Origin: Bremia lactucae
Taxonomy: Eukaryota; Oomycota; Peronosporomycetes; Peronosporales; Peronosporaceae
DNA: 56,781 nucleotides
Direction: 5' to 3'
NCBI RefSeq assembly: GCF_004359215.1
Contig: NC_090618.1
Coordinates: 2,889,560-2,946,340 of the forward strand
The stretch's first letter is position 1. Each line of letters begins with the position of its first letter. This document shows positions 42,891-54,239 of the stretch, piece by piece. The position numbers and the translations under genes were made by a program. The notes beneath the pieces were generated by a model. That model was given only the letters and a program-made list of their open reading frames with translations. It searched no databases and was not told the origin of the DNA.

Positions 42891-43340
42891 TTAATGTTTT
42901 TTAACATTAAAGTCTATTAACTCAGACATGCCAATGTCTAAAACACTGACAGACTCATTCAATGATCCGCGCCAATAGCGCTTTTGTTGCCTAGCAAAGG
43001 TGGGTTCATGACTCTCCAGAACTTTGCTAGGAACATTGCGCGTGGCGCCTAAGGTCTTAGACCTCCAATCATTACATGGCTCATGGTGTTCTGACCAGGC
43101 CATACCAAGGATGAGATCATATCTCGAATTCAAATCAAGGACGATACAGCGTTCGATACTGTCAAAGTCCAGAGACTTTACACCTAAGTTCAATGGAACT
43201 TTAGGAACAGTGACACGAGTCCCAGTCGCTAAACGAACAGTGATTGTATCACCTTCATGCGCTCTAAGCGCCTCAACGTATTGTTGACTTCCTTCAAGGG
43301 AAAGGCGTCGAGCACAATTTGCAAGACGCTCCTGAGTCAA
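42891..43340 (-). pseudogene. Aspartyl protease segment of Gypsy pol
   Basis: TVRLATGTRVTVPKVPLNLG and LNSRYDLILGMAWSEHHEPC resemble retropepsin-like proteases. The DSGA motif is disrupted by a frameshift just upstream of the open part. Confidence 0.7.
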
Positions 43341-43444
43341 TTAAAATTGACCACGGCTTATCAAAGCCCTTTACAGTCGCTTAAGCGACTAGCAAGCCAG
43401 GAAACCGGGCTTGTACTTTCGCCCCGTGCCATTGAGCACCGAGC

Positions 43445-44547
43445 TTATTGGGGATAGGTCTTGTTTTTCTCACCTCCTTGAGGTTCACCAGAGCCTAGGT
43501 CTTCCCCAGTAGGGCGCCCTGCACCTACTGGGTATCGACGTTTTCCCACACCGTCGAGGATCTCCGGTATAGGTCGGAGCTGAGCTCTTTTGAGCTTTAC
43601 GCGAATTTCGAAGAGGGCAGGCAGGGCGTAAATGTTTCGTGCTTCCGCACATATAGCATCTACGGATGGTCTTATGCTGTTCCAAAACTTGAAGAGCCTC
43701 CTCTTCTTCCTCAACTAGGCTCAAATCCATGGGTTTCGCTCCATTAGACGGAACCCATTTGCTCGAAAAGCCTGTTCGGTAAACAGGCGTGCTAACGCGA
43801 GTAGACTTAAAGTCAAACTCGGCGCATAGCGCTATGGCAACTGCTTCTTCGAACGTAGCCGAATGAGATCGGAACAATTCCGTCCGGGCAACGCCCTCAT
43901 TGAGACCTCCCATAAAGATGGTCACTACAATTGCTTCTTGCATCGGGTCTTGCTTGATACATGGATGCAATGAGAGTTCTCAAATCCTGGACAAAGTCCC
44001 CTAGGGTTCTTTTATCCTGTCGAGTCGCTAGGAGCCGTGCTCGCATGCGAGAAGACTGATCAGGCGGTGCAAACATGCTCGTCATTTGCTGTTACAGCGG
44101 ATCCCATGAGGGAAAAGCGTCCTTGATGAACGTGCTGCACGATGGTGCCCATTCCATGGCTCTACCTTCAAGTTTGGAAATGGCCATAGCCATCTTTCGC
44201 CGTTCTGTTAAGAACAAGGCGAAATCAATGGACATTTCCATCTGCTTAATCCAAAAAGGAGAGTTTCTCCCTCTTCTCCCTCAAATATTTTCACATTTGC
44301 AGTTAGAGGGCGAGCCCTCGGCTATGAGTCAGGTACTGAGATGTACCGGGTTCGGCATAGATGCCGCTAGATGGTCCTGTACCTGACCGATCAGGGAGGC
44401 TTTGTACCGCATGGGGGCTTCAAGCCATCCATGCAGGACCTCTGGTCCCTGAGAGATAATAAATTTCACGTGCTCAAGCCCGAATAAGGTTTTGAGCTTG
44501 TCATAAGCGGTGCGTTGCGCTTCTAAGAATTCTGAAACCTCTTCCAT
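43445..44547 (-). pseudogene. Gypsy gag with zinc knuckle
   Basis: It starts MEEVSEFLEAQRTAYDKLKT. Later frames give MAISKLEGRAMEWAPS, DKRTLGDFVQDLRTLIASMY and a CYMCGSTKHLRPAC knuckle (Cx2Cx4Hx4C). Several frameshifts and a small internal direct duplication near 43950 break it. Confidence 0.8.
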
Positions 44548-44599
44548 TTTCGTGAGAAATTTGTCTTGTAAAGACTCAGGCGTAGATTGACTACGCGTG

Positions 44600-44607
44600 C
44601 TACCAGG
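44600..44607 (-). other. Probable primer-binding site
   Basis: On the - strand CCTGGTAG directly follows the 5' LTR. TGG complements the CCA end of a tRNA. The same bases flank the LTR at 1659. Confidence 0.5.
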
Positions 44608-44966
44608 TGTAGCGGAGCTACCTCGCTCCTAAAGTCAGAGGAAGACTTTAAGACTCAGAGAGTCACTTAGTTCTATGGAACTAATGGGTTTAACAACTCA
44701 GGGAGTCTTACAAGCTATCCAAGCTTAAGGAATCCTAGTTTAAGGGATTCAGGGGTTTGTAAAACCAAGTGGCAACTAGTGCCCAAGAGGATATACCTTA
44801 GAAAGGCTTCTATTTCTTACAGATCAATGCGCAAGCCTTAGGAAGGCACTTAATGCCTTAAGATCAAAAGGGGAACTGAACTTTATTTAATTATTTAAAT
44901 CTGAAAACCTCACCCTAGCTAATTAAAATAGATTTTGGCCGCCAGATTTATATCTGGCGGCGACCA
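44608..44966 (-). repeat. 5' LTR of the chromodomain Gypsy, truncated
   Basis: It matches 37503-37859 from TGTAGCGGAGC to GGCGGCGACCA. The remaining about 125 bp of the LTR (37860-37984 in the 3' copy) are absent; 44967 onwards is eIF3m 5' flank. Confidence 0.8.
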
Positions 44967-45194
44967 GTTTCAGCGAGTGAAATTCCCATTAAATTACAGT
45001 GTTTGTGAAACATAAAGATTACAAATATAAAAGTGCACCAACTTTTGCAATATTAATCGATAACGGGTCGAAATTAGAAGACTATATAATTTGAGAAACC
45101 CGACACTTTCACGCCTTCTTTTAATTGCTCGTAAACCGTTGGCTCCAATCATATTCAATTTTCGACATAATCTTAGCTCGAGTCGCCCCTCGTC
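44967..45194 (+). promoter_or_regulatory. EIF3M promoter with Inr-like element
   Basis: TCATATTCAATTTTC at 45149-45163 resembles the oomycete Inr (TCATTYYNCAWTTT) with one base fewer, 32 bp before the ATG. Upstream limit is the truncated LTR. Confidence 0.4.
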
Positions 45195-46304
45195 ATGGCC
45201 TCGAATCTCGTTGCTTACGTTCAGAACCTGCTGCCGCACACGGCGCTGCCGGATCTGTCAAATGAAATCAAAAAGAGAGACTGGACGCCTGTTGTAGCGG
45301 CTATCGTATCAAATCTTCCGCAGCTGCTGGCATTAGAAGCCGAGACGGACGTCGAAGGCGCTTTTGTGCTGCTCTTTGACGTCGTCCTGGTGATCCCCAG
45401 CGCACAAGAAGCGGCACTTCAAATCCTGCGGGTTCTAAAGAGCGAAAGCAAGGCCAGTGCCATCTTGCGTCTTCGCGTGGCAGTTGCATTGTTTAATAAA
45501 GCCAAGACGCTGCCCAAGGTGCAGCTGCAGGCGTTGCTAGACGTTTTGACGCTAGCGCAATCCTCAGACAACGTGGAGCTAGTGGCTCCATACTTGATGC
45601 AGGTAGAGGCACTCGTGGATACGCAAAAGCTCTGCATGGAGGACCGTCGTGCGCTCCTCTTAGCCGCAGCGGACGTACTGGAACAAGCAAATGAAAAGCT
45701 CAAGGTGCTCACTTATTTGGAAAAGTATCTCGCAACGTACGAGAAGGGACAACAAAACAAGCAGCAGGCTTTGCGTGCCGTGCAGATTGTTCTTCAAAAT
45801 CCCGTGGCTACGTTTCTGTCGCGCGTGGACCTCGCTGCCAATTGCGTGGTACAGGAATCGCTCCAGGGGGAAGAGATCTTGGAGTTACTAGACATTGTCT
45901 CCACCAAGACGCTCAAGGAATTCCAAACCTTCCAGCACAAGGCCGGAAGTGTCTTTACCGACAATAAATTGAACGAGGCCGAGTTGACGGACACTATGCG
46001 GCTATTTACACTCTGTACGCTACCAACGGGCTTTCACGAGATCCCGTACGCTGATGTAGCCATTTCTTTGGACGTAAACGAAGAGGATATCGAGCAGTGG
46101 GTCGTCCGCGCAACCACCGCTGGCGTTGTGCATGCTAAAATTGATCAATTGGCCCGCACTGTGACCATTTCGCGCTCGCTGCAGCGCCGCTTTGGTATCG
46201 AGCAATGGAAGGAAATTCATGTGAAGTTGCAGCTTTATAAGAAAAATGTTGGTAGTTTGTTAAATATTGTCCGGAATGCGCGACGTGCCCAGGAACAGCA
46301 GTGA
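45195..46304 (+). CDS. EIF3M: Translation initiation factor eIF3 subunit M
   Basis: A single exon of 369 aa, matching the usual 370-420 aa. The N-terminal two thirds are helical repeats (VLLFDVVLVIP, LRLRVAVALFNKA, RRALLLAAADVLEQ). Residues about 205-330 form the PCI domain with EILELLDIVSTKTLKEF, LNEAELTDTMRLFTLC, YADVAISLDVNEEDIEQWVV and VHAKIDQLARTVTISRS. A coiled basic tail ends RRAQEQQ. eIF3m belongs to the PCI/MPN core of eIF3, which loads the 40S ribosomal subunit in the cytoplasm. No introns. It converges with PIGU. Confidence 0.95.
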   Translation: MASNLVAYVQNLLPHTALPDLSNEIKKRDWTPVVAAIVSNLPQLLALEAETDVEGAFVLLFDVVLVIPSAQEAALQILRVLKSESKASAILRLRVAVALFNKAKTLPKVQLQALLDVLTLAQSSDNVELVAPYLMQVEALVDTQKLCMEDRRALLLAAADVLEQANEKLKVLTYLEKYLATYEKGQQNKQQALRAVQIVLQNPVATFLSRVDLAANCVVQESLQGEEILELLDIVSTKTLKEFQTFQHKAGSVFTDNKLNEAELTDTMRLFTLCTLPTGFHEIPYADVAISLDVNEEDIEQWVVRATTAGVVHAKIDQLARTVTISRSLQRRFGIEQWKEIHVKLQLYKKNVGSLLNIVRNARRAQEQQ

Positions 46305-46953
46305 GGCAAGAGGTGAAGCAGCAGCATGTAGCACTGAAGCCATGTTGCCCGTTAAGGATCGTATAGAGAGACACGGATGCCTTTTTGCTGCTCTTAACTC
46401 GTCGCACTTTGCGACGTGTGAGAGGGTACAAGATGGAGTGGGTATTGAGGCAGAATGAATGGAAATTCAGAAGAAGTGAGAACTACCATTTGGCATATTT
46501 TGGTAGTAACGAACGATCCATAAAAAATCCTCTCTATTTTAATGAGCTGTGTTTTAATCATCAATTAGATTTCATACGCTGGGTCGTGTCAAAATTACGA
46601 ACGCGATGAAATTGTATAAATTCGGGTAGAGCGAATTATTGTCAATGCTACGCATGTTTTCATCAAAACGCGATAAAAATTGTAAGAAACTAAGCCCACG
46701 CTTTAATCTTTTAGAAGACGCCATAATTGTCGACATTTTCATTGTAAAACTATCGATTCGTGATTTTTATATATAAAAAAAACTATTATCGCTTTATCAT
46801 TACAACGTCGAAAAAACGGCAAGGCTTAAACTAAAGCAATATGTTAAGGGTATACTGCTTGGATGGTTGCATGAACAGAAGCTCCTGTAATCGAACCGCA
46901 ACAGCAATGTTCATGATAAACACTACGACAGCTCGATCTATAAAATGGTGATT
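46305..46953. other. Convergent 3' intergenic region
   Basis: Between the EIF3M and PIGU 3' ends. AT-rich, no further gene. Confidence 0.5.
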
Positions 46954-48515
46954 CTACTGCGTGTCAGACGTTTTTTTTAATTGACTTGCACGAAACGTGT
47001 CCACATCTTTGTCGCGTTTCATGGTGGCTCCTACGAACGCTGTGATGAGCTGCGAATTGAAAATTTGGTAGACCAGCGTCTGGTTGTAGAAAAAGTTTGC
47101 ATTTCCTGAGGCTGAAAAGAGCCACAGAAACCACATGATAGGCAGCATGCACGTCGCGGCACCCAGGCCGAGCACGTAGATAAACCGGTTTTCAATGGCT
47201 ATACGCATAAGAGTTTCGTCAGAACATCATCACAGTTTTCCTAGCCGGAACAATGTCTATCGTACTCATGATTGTTTTCGGATGCAAGGCCAGCATCGAA
47301 AGAAAAAAACCAAAGTCACCAAAAGACGGATATGCCTGAAAGAAAGAAAAGATGCCAATCAACGCACATGCGTAGGCTTGAGGTCGATGTCTACAAGAAT
47401 GGATGCGTTAGCAAAATTTTAAAAAAATTGTAAGAAAAATTAAAAATGTCAGAAAGAAACTTACGCTAAGCGTAGATAGATCGGAGCGATGTAGATGACT
47501 GGGTGCAGATGCAAGAGGAAGAGAAAATACGGGATAAAGCGGTCGAAAACTTCCATGAAAAAGTACCAGAAAATGCCAACATTGGGGGTCAAATCTGAGT
47601 ACATTGCGACCCACACGTACGTTTCCTACACAAGACAACACGAGGATGTCATAGCAAATACACCTATTTGCATTGTTGATGCATGACGCACCTCGAGAAA
47701 TGCCCAATTTCCCAATAAACTCCACGACAAGTACAATAACACACCCAGCCAAATGCCACATATTAGCAGACATTTACACCCTATCGACAAGATTGTCTCT
47801 GCTTTGACTGAGTGTAACATTAATACGATGGGTACCATCAAGAAGAATGGATACACTGAGAGATACGTAGCTATCGCCACACACATCATCGAAGCTGCCA
47901 CGGCGCCTATATTACTCATATGTTATATAATAGCAAGCCCTTTTAAGAAAGCATGATTGCAATTGCACCTTCCGAGGCGAAAACCAAGCTGTAAAGCACC
48001 GCCAAGTGAGTAAATCCAACTGTTGACATGGCTACACTGGAAGCAAGCGAGTATGGATTCATCAAGGCAATAAATGTCACAGTACTTGGCAAATGTTCGG
48101 GCTGAAATAGCGGTGAAACGGGTACATGAGTAAGCCAGATCTCCCGACCTCCAATCATAGAACGACGTCCTTCTTCCAGCTTTAGGTTTCTTTCACATAG
48201 GCGGGCAAAGCCTAAGGCTAGTAGCAGGTCCACGGCAATAAAGACAGCGCATGAAAGTATATATTGCAGATTTGGTGAAGCTACTTGGAGCACCAAATAC
48301 AAAAGGGCGAAGAGGAGAGGGGGCTGATGATATACGTCCCCGGTGTACGGTGATCCTGTGGAGCGGTATAAGAAGGCCCCTTCCTGTAGACGATAAAAAG
48401 ACGAGACAGGAGTCACCAGCTCAGGTCGAGCCGATAGCGTCGAGTGAAGGGTCGGCACGGCGTAAAGGAAGCTGCGTACACATGCACCTAGCAGCAGGAT
48501 GGCAATGCGCGGCAT
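46954..48515 (-). CDS. PIGU: GPI transamidase subunit PIG-U (CDC91), five exons
   Basis: Exons on the - strand: 48515-47969, 47906-47692, 47625-47465, 47390-47266, 47198-46954. Introns of 62, 66, 74 and 67 nt all have GT-AG ends and the phases join to give 430 aa, close to the 435 aa of the human protein. Characteristic text includes VTPVSSFYRLQEGAFLY, SPYTGDVYHQPPLLF, FIALMNPYSLASSVAMST, LSVYPFFLMVPIVL, SDLTPNVGIFWYFFMEVFDR and AYPSFGDFGFFLSM. The protein has about ten membrane helices in the ER. It is part of the complex that attaches GPI anchors to proteins. The start is ATG 48515; the frame extends upstream only through TTG. Confidence 0.95.
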
Positions 48516-49445
48516 GTGGGCACGAGCGCAGCCAATAAGATTAATAGAGAAGTGGCCAATCAAAGCATAAGTTTAACAATGTTTTGATCATCACTTTTGG
48601 AAATTAACCTTCTTTTTAATTTAATTTCCATAACAACCGTTTTGAGGTATTTTAATCGGCTAAAATTAATTTTGTTTGTTGCGACTTGATTGGCCAATAA
48701 AAATTATCTTGAAGGTGGAAGTTCGGACGTGCATACAATGTCGTCGGAAAAGAATTTTTGGCCAAAAAATATATTTATTACATTACCCCGTTGAGATGTG
48801 GTGGTTATGGTTGCTGTAGTCAATTCGAAGGAGCCATCTTTCCTGCTTTCTCAGTGTTAATTGGAACGGGCAGTTACAGCACTTTTGCGTCCTTTCCTTG
48901 TATTTTAGAACGCGCAGGGTTACAATAGCTACCGGTATGTTCATCTGAGAATTTTTAACCTTACTTCACCATTTTCACGGTAAATTACCTTTCTGATTCT
49001 TACAACCTTGAGCGGAAACCATTTTCCAAAGCTACAGCACGTGTCTTTAGTTCAGCTTGTTCCAATGTTCGCCAAGTATTTATTACCAGATCAAAGACAG
49101 CCATAATTCCTTTCAATTTTTATTCAGCGTGTTGTATGTGTGGATAGTCACGAATAGAAGTACAAAAACTCGTGGGATTACTTGACAGAGGAAACTCGAG
49201 AGCGTCAGAGGAGCTCCACGGCAATGGAATGCCTAATAAGGCCTCCTGGATAACCAAAATAAAGAAAATTTAAATACACGCAGTGAGCTCTGCTCTGGAA
49301 CAATAATCTATTTCATTGGAAATCACTTTAGAAGACGAAATTCACTACATACACTACCTAAACCTCTTGTTACTCCGCCTCCACTATTTTAGAGGCCGGT
49401 GTGTTCCTATCAACGGGGGTGTCTTCATTAGTTCTGTAGAATGTA
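48516..49445. other. Intergenic, no gene seen
   Basis: PIGU promoter and repeat-like AT-rich DNA. Nothing recognised. Confidence 0.45.
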
Positions 49446-51120
49446 TTGCCTCCTCCTCACCATGATGTATTTGAGGAAGCTCGTTTTGACGCGGAAAGTG
49501 TGGCTGTTATAGCGCACGTGACAGCAAACAAATGTAGTGCTTTGCTAATACTAAACTACAGTTTAAGCAAGATACCATTTGAAATTACCACTCCCCAATC
49601 TACCGCACAGAGGGTGCATCCCGTACCCCCCCTCGACAACGTAGAAGGTCACAGTTTTAACTGGCGGGGGGTCCAACGTTTTTCTTCGCATTGTTGGTGC
49701 GGCACGACTATTATTGTCAGCTTAACGAGCATGGACACCCAGCGTCAATGTCTTTGCTGCGGAAATAGTGGTCATGTGAACGCTTGATGCAACTATACGG
49801 ACGTCCAGTTGACATGATCGGTGGGACGGATTGCCACGGAAGCAGAGACTTGCCAGTTAAAGGATCTAGTATTGCTAGCGTTTAAAAGCTTCACGATATT
49901 GCACACAAGCGCCTCCAGCTCCAGCGTGAGTCCGAGGATGGTACAGCAGCACACTTACTCCGTCGCTATCGTAAAGCGAGGTTGATGCCACCTTCCGCGC
50001 CTCCTTATCGCCAACGGATGAGACAGCAGTAGCTTCTGCTACCCGAGTGGCTGGGTCGCCGTCGCTTGATTTCCGGAATGAGAGTTATTGGCGAAACAGC
50101 TGTGGCTCTTGACACCCATGCGACCCAGACGTCGGTTATGGGCACACAAAGGAGCACTCCCACCGCAGCCGCAACCAGGAGATAGAGAGTTGGTAGGCTC
50201 GCACTGCTCGTCGATAATACGGATAACTGGCGGTACATGCGTAGCAACAACTACGCGAACGATAAAGCTCTACGTTACTGCAACCCGCCGCGGCGATCAG
50301 TCCTAAGTCACAACATCGTAGCGCTGTCCTGTTCGACAGAGACGTTAATGCGCTATTAGGGAGACCATGGTCTAAAACGGGAATCACTTTCGACTGTGGG
50401 TTCACTTGTAGCTGCTTCACGACGACCTGCACTACAAAACAGCATACTTTGACGCGGACAGGTCGGTCAATTGGGACGCGGTGTTCTTCGGTATAATCAC
50501 CGGGGTTCTGGGCGGAGACACGGCTCCAATGGCTGATAGCCTGGAGGAATACACCGAAACAGCGTCGGCCCGTCGCTTGGTGCATTCAAGAAACTCACGT
50601 AGCCTTGGCAGTGGAAGCTGCCGGGTTGGAGACTCTGCAAGAATGGCTGTGAGGTCAGGTAATACATAATATCCAAATGGGGTCTTCCACGTATTCCATT
50701 TAGCAAGCGCGCGTTTTTGAGGCCAAAATCTTTCAGCAGCTCTGTCAACGCGAAACTCTCAAGCCTGCTTGCACGACAGTGACCCAAGCGGTCCAGCTGA
50801 AGGCTCTGCACTTTGTTGAAACCCCCGGATAAGATGATATCATGTGACGAAGCAGATTAAGTGGCCAGCAGCTTGAAGAAGTACTCGCAATAGTGGGGGT
50901 TGTTGTGTGCGTAGACATGGTCAGAACCCAGGTATGAACGCGCACAGCGATCCATCGGGCGTCCCAAAGCGGTTCTATCCAGGTGGCATCCTGACTGGCA
51001 GAATCTAGGGTCAAACGGATGGTGACTTCAGTTCTTATCCCCGTTTCGATACTCCAATAGAAAAGGCGCTTTTGTCATGCGAGTGATTTTGATCTCGTGG
51101 ACTACTTTACTTACTGGGAG
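49446..51120 (+). pseudogene. Degenerate retroelement, gag zinc-knuckle remnant
   Basis: The frame 49446-49787 ends QRQCLCCGNSGHVNA followed by TGA and then TGC, so a Cx2Cx4Hx4C knuckle is interrupted by a stop before its last Cys. The following 1.3 kb is stop-riddled on both strands. No RT motif could be recognised, so the class is uncertain. Confidence 0.4.
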
Positions 51121-51149
51121 GGTAAGAATGCGCGCAAAATAGGCCGCTT

Positions 51150-51249
51150 NNNNNNNNNNNNNNNNNNNNNNNNNNNNNNNNNNNNNNNNNNNNNNNNNNN
51201 NNNNNNNNNNNNNNNNNNNNNNNNNNNNNNNNNNNNNNNNNNNNNNNNN
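51150..51249. other. Assembly gap (100 N)
   Basis: 100 N within repeat-derived sequence. Confidence 0.99.
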
Positions 51250-51414
51250 TCCGCAAGAGTAACAAGCCCTCTCATCAGGTCGCAAAATTTCGAGGAATAG
51301 GGTGCTTATGCAAACCATCAAAATATTCAATCTCATTTGATTGGCGTAAAATATATCACTAAGCGCAGGGGCGAAGTTGTCCCAATAATTCACTGATTTA
51401 TTAAGTACAAATTG

Positions 51415-51623
51415 TGTAACGAGGTGTACGTAATATAAGAAGTATTTCCTAAGAACGAAAGGAAATAAGCAAAGAAGTGCTAATAATTATTTTTATCAAC
51501 TATTTGACTGAAAAGTTATAATCTTACCAAATTTGGTAATATCGAGGCAACAAAATTAAACAAGATATTAGATCTATCAATAGGTTGATTTCGGTTAAAA
51601 TCAACCTAACCTTTTTTTCACAC
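51415..51623 (-). repeat. LTR of the 33781 family, opposite orientation
   Basis: TGTAACGAGGTGTACG to TTTTTTTCACA. Its reverse complement aligns with 33781-34000 (shared AGGTTGAT, GATATTACCAAATTT, GCACTTCTTTGCTTATTT, GTACAC). Boundaries approximate. Confidence 0.5.
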
Positions 51624-52156
51624 AGATGACAGTCAATATAGCTATTTTAATATTGCGCATTTTTGAATAGGAAGCCTTGTGACGCAGCCGATTGACAGAT
51701 GCGAAAGCGCTAATATTCTCAGCACAACAACCTTCCATAAGGTTCCGATTGGGAGACAACGCCAGAACACCCTCTTATTGAGGAGAGTGATCTCACTGTG
51801 TGGTCATGTTTTACGGCTCATTGTGGTTATTATAAAGCGTCTAGTGTGCTATTTAGGATCGATGTGGTAAGTAGTATCATGAGCGCAAGGTATGACAGTA
51901 GCTTCATAAGCTTGGTCACAAACCGTGCTTGATAGAGTCAATACACATCGAGCAAGCGGACGCAAAATCCGTATAGTTATACTTCATCAGACTTCAAACT
52001 CACCCATATCCAAATTCCAACTGCTTGGATGCATTTTATTGATAACATTCTTAGCAATAAAAAGTGAGGCTTTAAGCTGCACGTAAAAAATGGGGATCAT
52101 ATCTGAAGCTCATTCCGAGTCTTAGTAAAAAGTAGCCAATCATCATTTAACTGCAT

Positions 52157-52369
52157 ATGTATCGAAACTTTACTTGTAAAGCTCTTGGCCGCCCGATGTA
52201 TTTGATGAAATTCCGCTACTTTATACATCAGCCTCACACAACCGTGTCCATCGCATGTTTTTTATATCTATGCATTTTAACTAGCGTACCAGCTGGGTTG
52301 TGCAACCACTCTAAAAGGCTTTATTTGAAAGAAAAAATCCCATCACGAGGTTGTATTGAGTTTCAATAA
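52157..52369 (+). CDS. Hypothetical 70-aa frame with possible signal sequence
   Basis: From the third Met (52205) it reads MKFRYFIHQ then a hydrophobic run TVSIACFLYLCILTSVPAG, then a basic KRLYLKEK. This could be a secreted peptide or a truncated effector start, but no RxLR is present. Chance is possible. Confidence 0.25.
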   Translation: MYRNFTCKALGRPMYLMKFRYFIHQPHTTVSIACFLYLCILTSVPAGLCNHSKRLYLKEKIPSRGCIEFQ

Positions 52370-52426
52370 TTGCTCAACTTGATTGGAATGAAAAGGCAGA
52401 CATTACGGGACGACGATCTTCCCTTC

Positions 52427-52550
52427 GCAATGTGTCCTATGTTTAATGGCCTAGCTACCTTTTTTGCTTAAAGTATGCTATCAGACATTAATTTATCCAT
52501 GCTTCAACTGCATCAACATTTTATTCCCTCTCTAACTTGAACTCTAAAAT
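52427..52550 (+). repeat. Dispersed repeat shared with 23262-23410
   Basis: See 23262-23410. On the + strand it shows GCAATGTGTCCT, TTTTTTGCTTAAAGTATG and ATTCCCTCTCTAACTTGAAC in order. Confidence 0.6.
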
Positions 52551-53291
52551 CAAACACATGGCGTCAGTCGTCCAACGCGCCCAGTCCCTACACCTCATAT
52601 TTACGTACTTGAAGCTGCTTCAAGCCAATCACGCCCACAGAAAAATAAATTACAAAGCATCCAGAGATATCAACGGCAGAGTTCGCTAAAAGGCGCTAGC
52701 ACATCATTTTGCTCTAATGCATCGCAAAACGGAGCAAGCTCCCAATTCTCCGTCAGACCAAAGTCGGTATTGTTCTGCCTGGCGATAAAACGGCTTTGTG
52801 CAGACGGGTCCAGTTTGGCTGGCTTTTCTCACAACGGCGGGTCCCGACGCTTTTTTTAAGTCCGTCGAGTGGGCATCAATATGAGTGTGCGTCTACCCGC
52901 ATCGTGGTGTTCTGAGCGCGAATGTCGCTTTCATTTCACAGCAGATATCCTACAGCATCGTATGTGACAACAGAGCTTATGAAGATCTATTATAGGCAGA
53001 TCTCCATATCGATTACAACCCACTCGTTTGAAAAAAGGCGATTGCATTGTGCTTTTAATTGCTAACATTAAGGTACTAGAGCCAGAAATAAAATTCTAAC
53101 GTCTCTTTTGCGCCAATCCGCTCTTTCCAATACCACACTTTCACTTCCTATTTCTAGAACATGATGCACACCATTACATCGGATTCTGCGGGGAAAATGG
53201 TTTAATAATTCGGGTCGATAAGGATTCATTTGCGAATTTGCAACAAAACACGAAAGCGGAGCTTGAATTCGCCCCTGCAAATCTTACAACC

Positions 53292-53690
53292 ATGGAGTTC
53301 GCCCGTCGTTTATCCCACACAAGCGAGATGCTTCAGACCTCTACGATGAAGGACGCTCGACGACCTGAGAAATTGCATGTAAACACGAACGTAGCCCGTA
53401 GCCCCAAGGTTTCACATGAGCCTAACCAAGACGCTACTCCAACTTCAAGCCCTCAGCTTGGCCCGCAGTCAACTCCGTCTTCCACGCATCACGCAGATGC
53501 ACAGCGCCGTCGGCGCAGCCACTCGGAGTGTCTTCTTCTTGCGAAAACCAGCGGAACGACGGACCTCCCTGGCTCGTGTGCCGAGTACATTAGCAACGTT
53601 AAACAAATATTGGCTCGCAACGACGACCAGCTTATGGATCTCAAGCGGCGCCGCAGCATGAATCTAAGCCACCCGTCTCTCTTTAAGTAA
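53292..53690 (+). CDS. Hypothetical protein, 132 aa
   Basis: Intact frame from ATG 53292 (context CAACCATGGAG). The product is basic and Ser/Pro/Thr-rich in the middle with an RRRRSHSE cluster, and ends LKRRRSMNLSHPSLF plus K. The N-terminus MEFARRLSHTSEML may form a helix. The two RRxS sites look like basophilic kinase targets. No signal peptide, membrane segment or family recognised. It is likely a real cytoplasmic or nuclear protein but unidentified. Confidence 0.5.
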   Translation: MEFARRLSHTSEMLQTSTMKDARRPEKLHVNTNVARSPKVSHEPNQDATPTSSPQLGPQSTPSSTHHADAQRRRRSHSECLLLAKTSGTTDLPGSCAEYISNVKQILARNDDQLMDLKRRRSMNLSHPSLFK

Positions 53691-54239
53691 ATGCTAGCGG
53701 CTGTGACGCTTCCCATGGGAATTAACGCCACACGTTTCTGTAGGCGCGTCGACCACGTTATTTTATAATAAATTGATTAAATGTTGTATGAATACGAATA
53801 AACTGAGTTCTTGTAGACGTTTTCTTCACCTTCTATCTTAAGTTTAGCCCCCTCGCCTTTCCTTCCCCGAACAAAGATTGGAACGCCACAGCACGTCTAT
53901 TCGTCGTATTAACTTTTCGTCAATTCCGTTGCATATGGGTGAGTACAAGTCTGCCTAATGACTACCGAGGCGGAGGTTCTCCCATTACTGAAAAAACTGA
54001 TCTGGACAACAATTTTGTACGACGGTAGACGACGCAGTGTCCAAGACACAAGCTGTTGGGCATGATATGGAGCTCCAAATACAAAAAGATGGCATTAAAT
54101 ACGTAGATTGTGCGCGTTACATTGAAAGAAGTTGGTAAGGCCGTCGAATGCAGGCAAGTTGAATACATTGTACATCAAACAGATAAGCAAGATGGTTCTA
54201 TCTGTTGATAAGATTTCTACCCTCTATCTCACAACCAGC
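53691..54239. other. Intergenic, no gene seen
   Basis: A short - strand frame (53962-54168) is not supported by any recognised similarity. Confidence 0.4.

Larger units (their letters stand above)
37503..44966 (-). mobile_element. Nearly complete but decayed chromodomain Gypsy element
   Basis: Read on the - strand: 5' LTR 44966-44608 (truncated), primer-binding site, gag, protease, RT, RNase H, integrase, chromodomain, a 3' region with antisense frames, polypurine tract, and 3' LTR 37984-37503. The gene order is that of Metaviridae chromoviruses. LTR copies differ at roughly 5% of positions by eye, so the insertion is not recent. Frameshifts and stops occur in most genes. Confidence 0.85.
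51624..53291. other. Gene-poor region with one short frame and one dispersed repeat
   Basis: Holds the frame at 52157 and the repeat at about 52427-52550. Otherwise nothing recognised. Confidence 0.4.

Noticed and set aside
50005..51014. Several - strand frames of 80-150 codons
   Set aside because: Overlapping frames in stop-rich, repeat-like DNA with no recognised motif.
53962..54168. - strand frame beside the EXPERA-like pieces
   Set aside because: No continuation of the domain and no recognised similarity in any frame.
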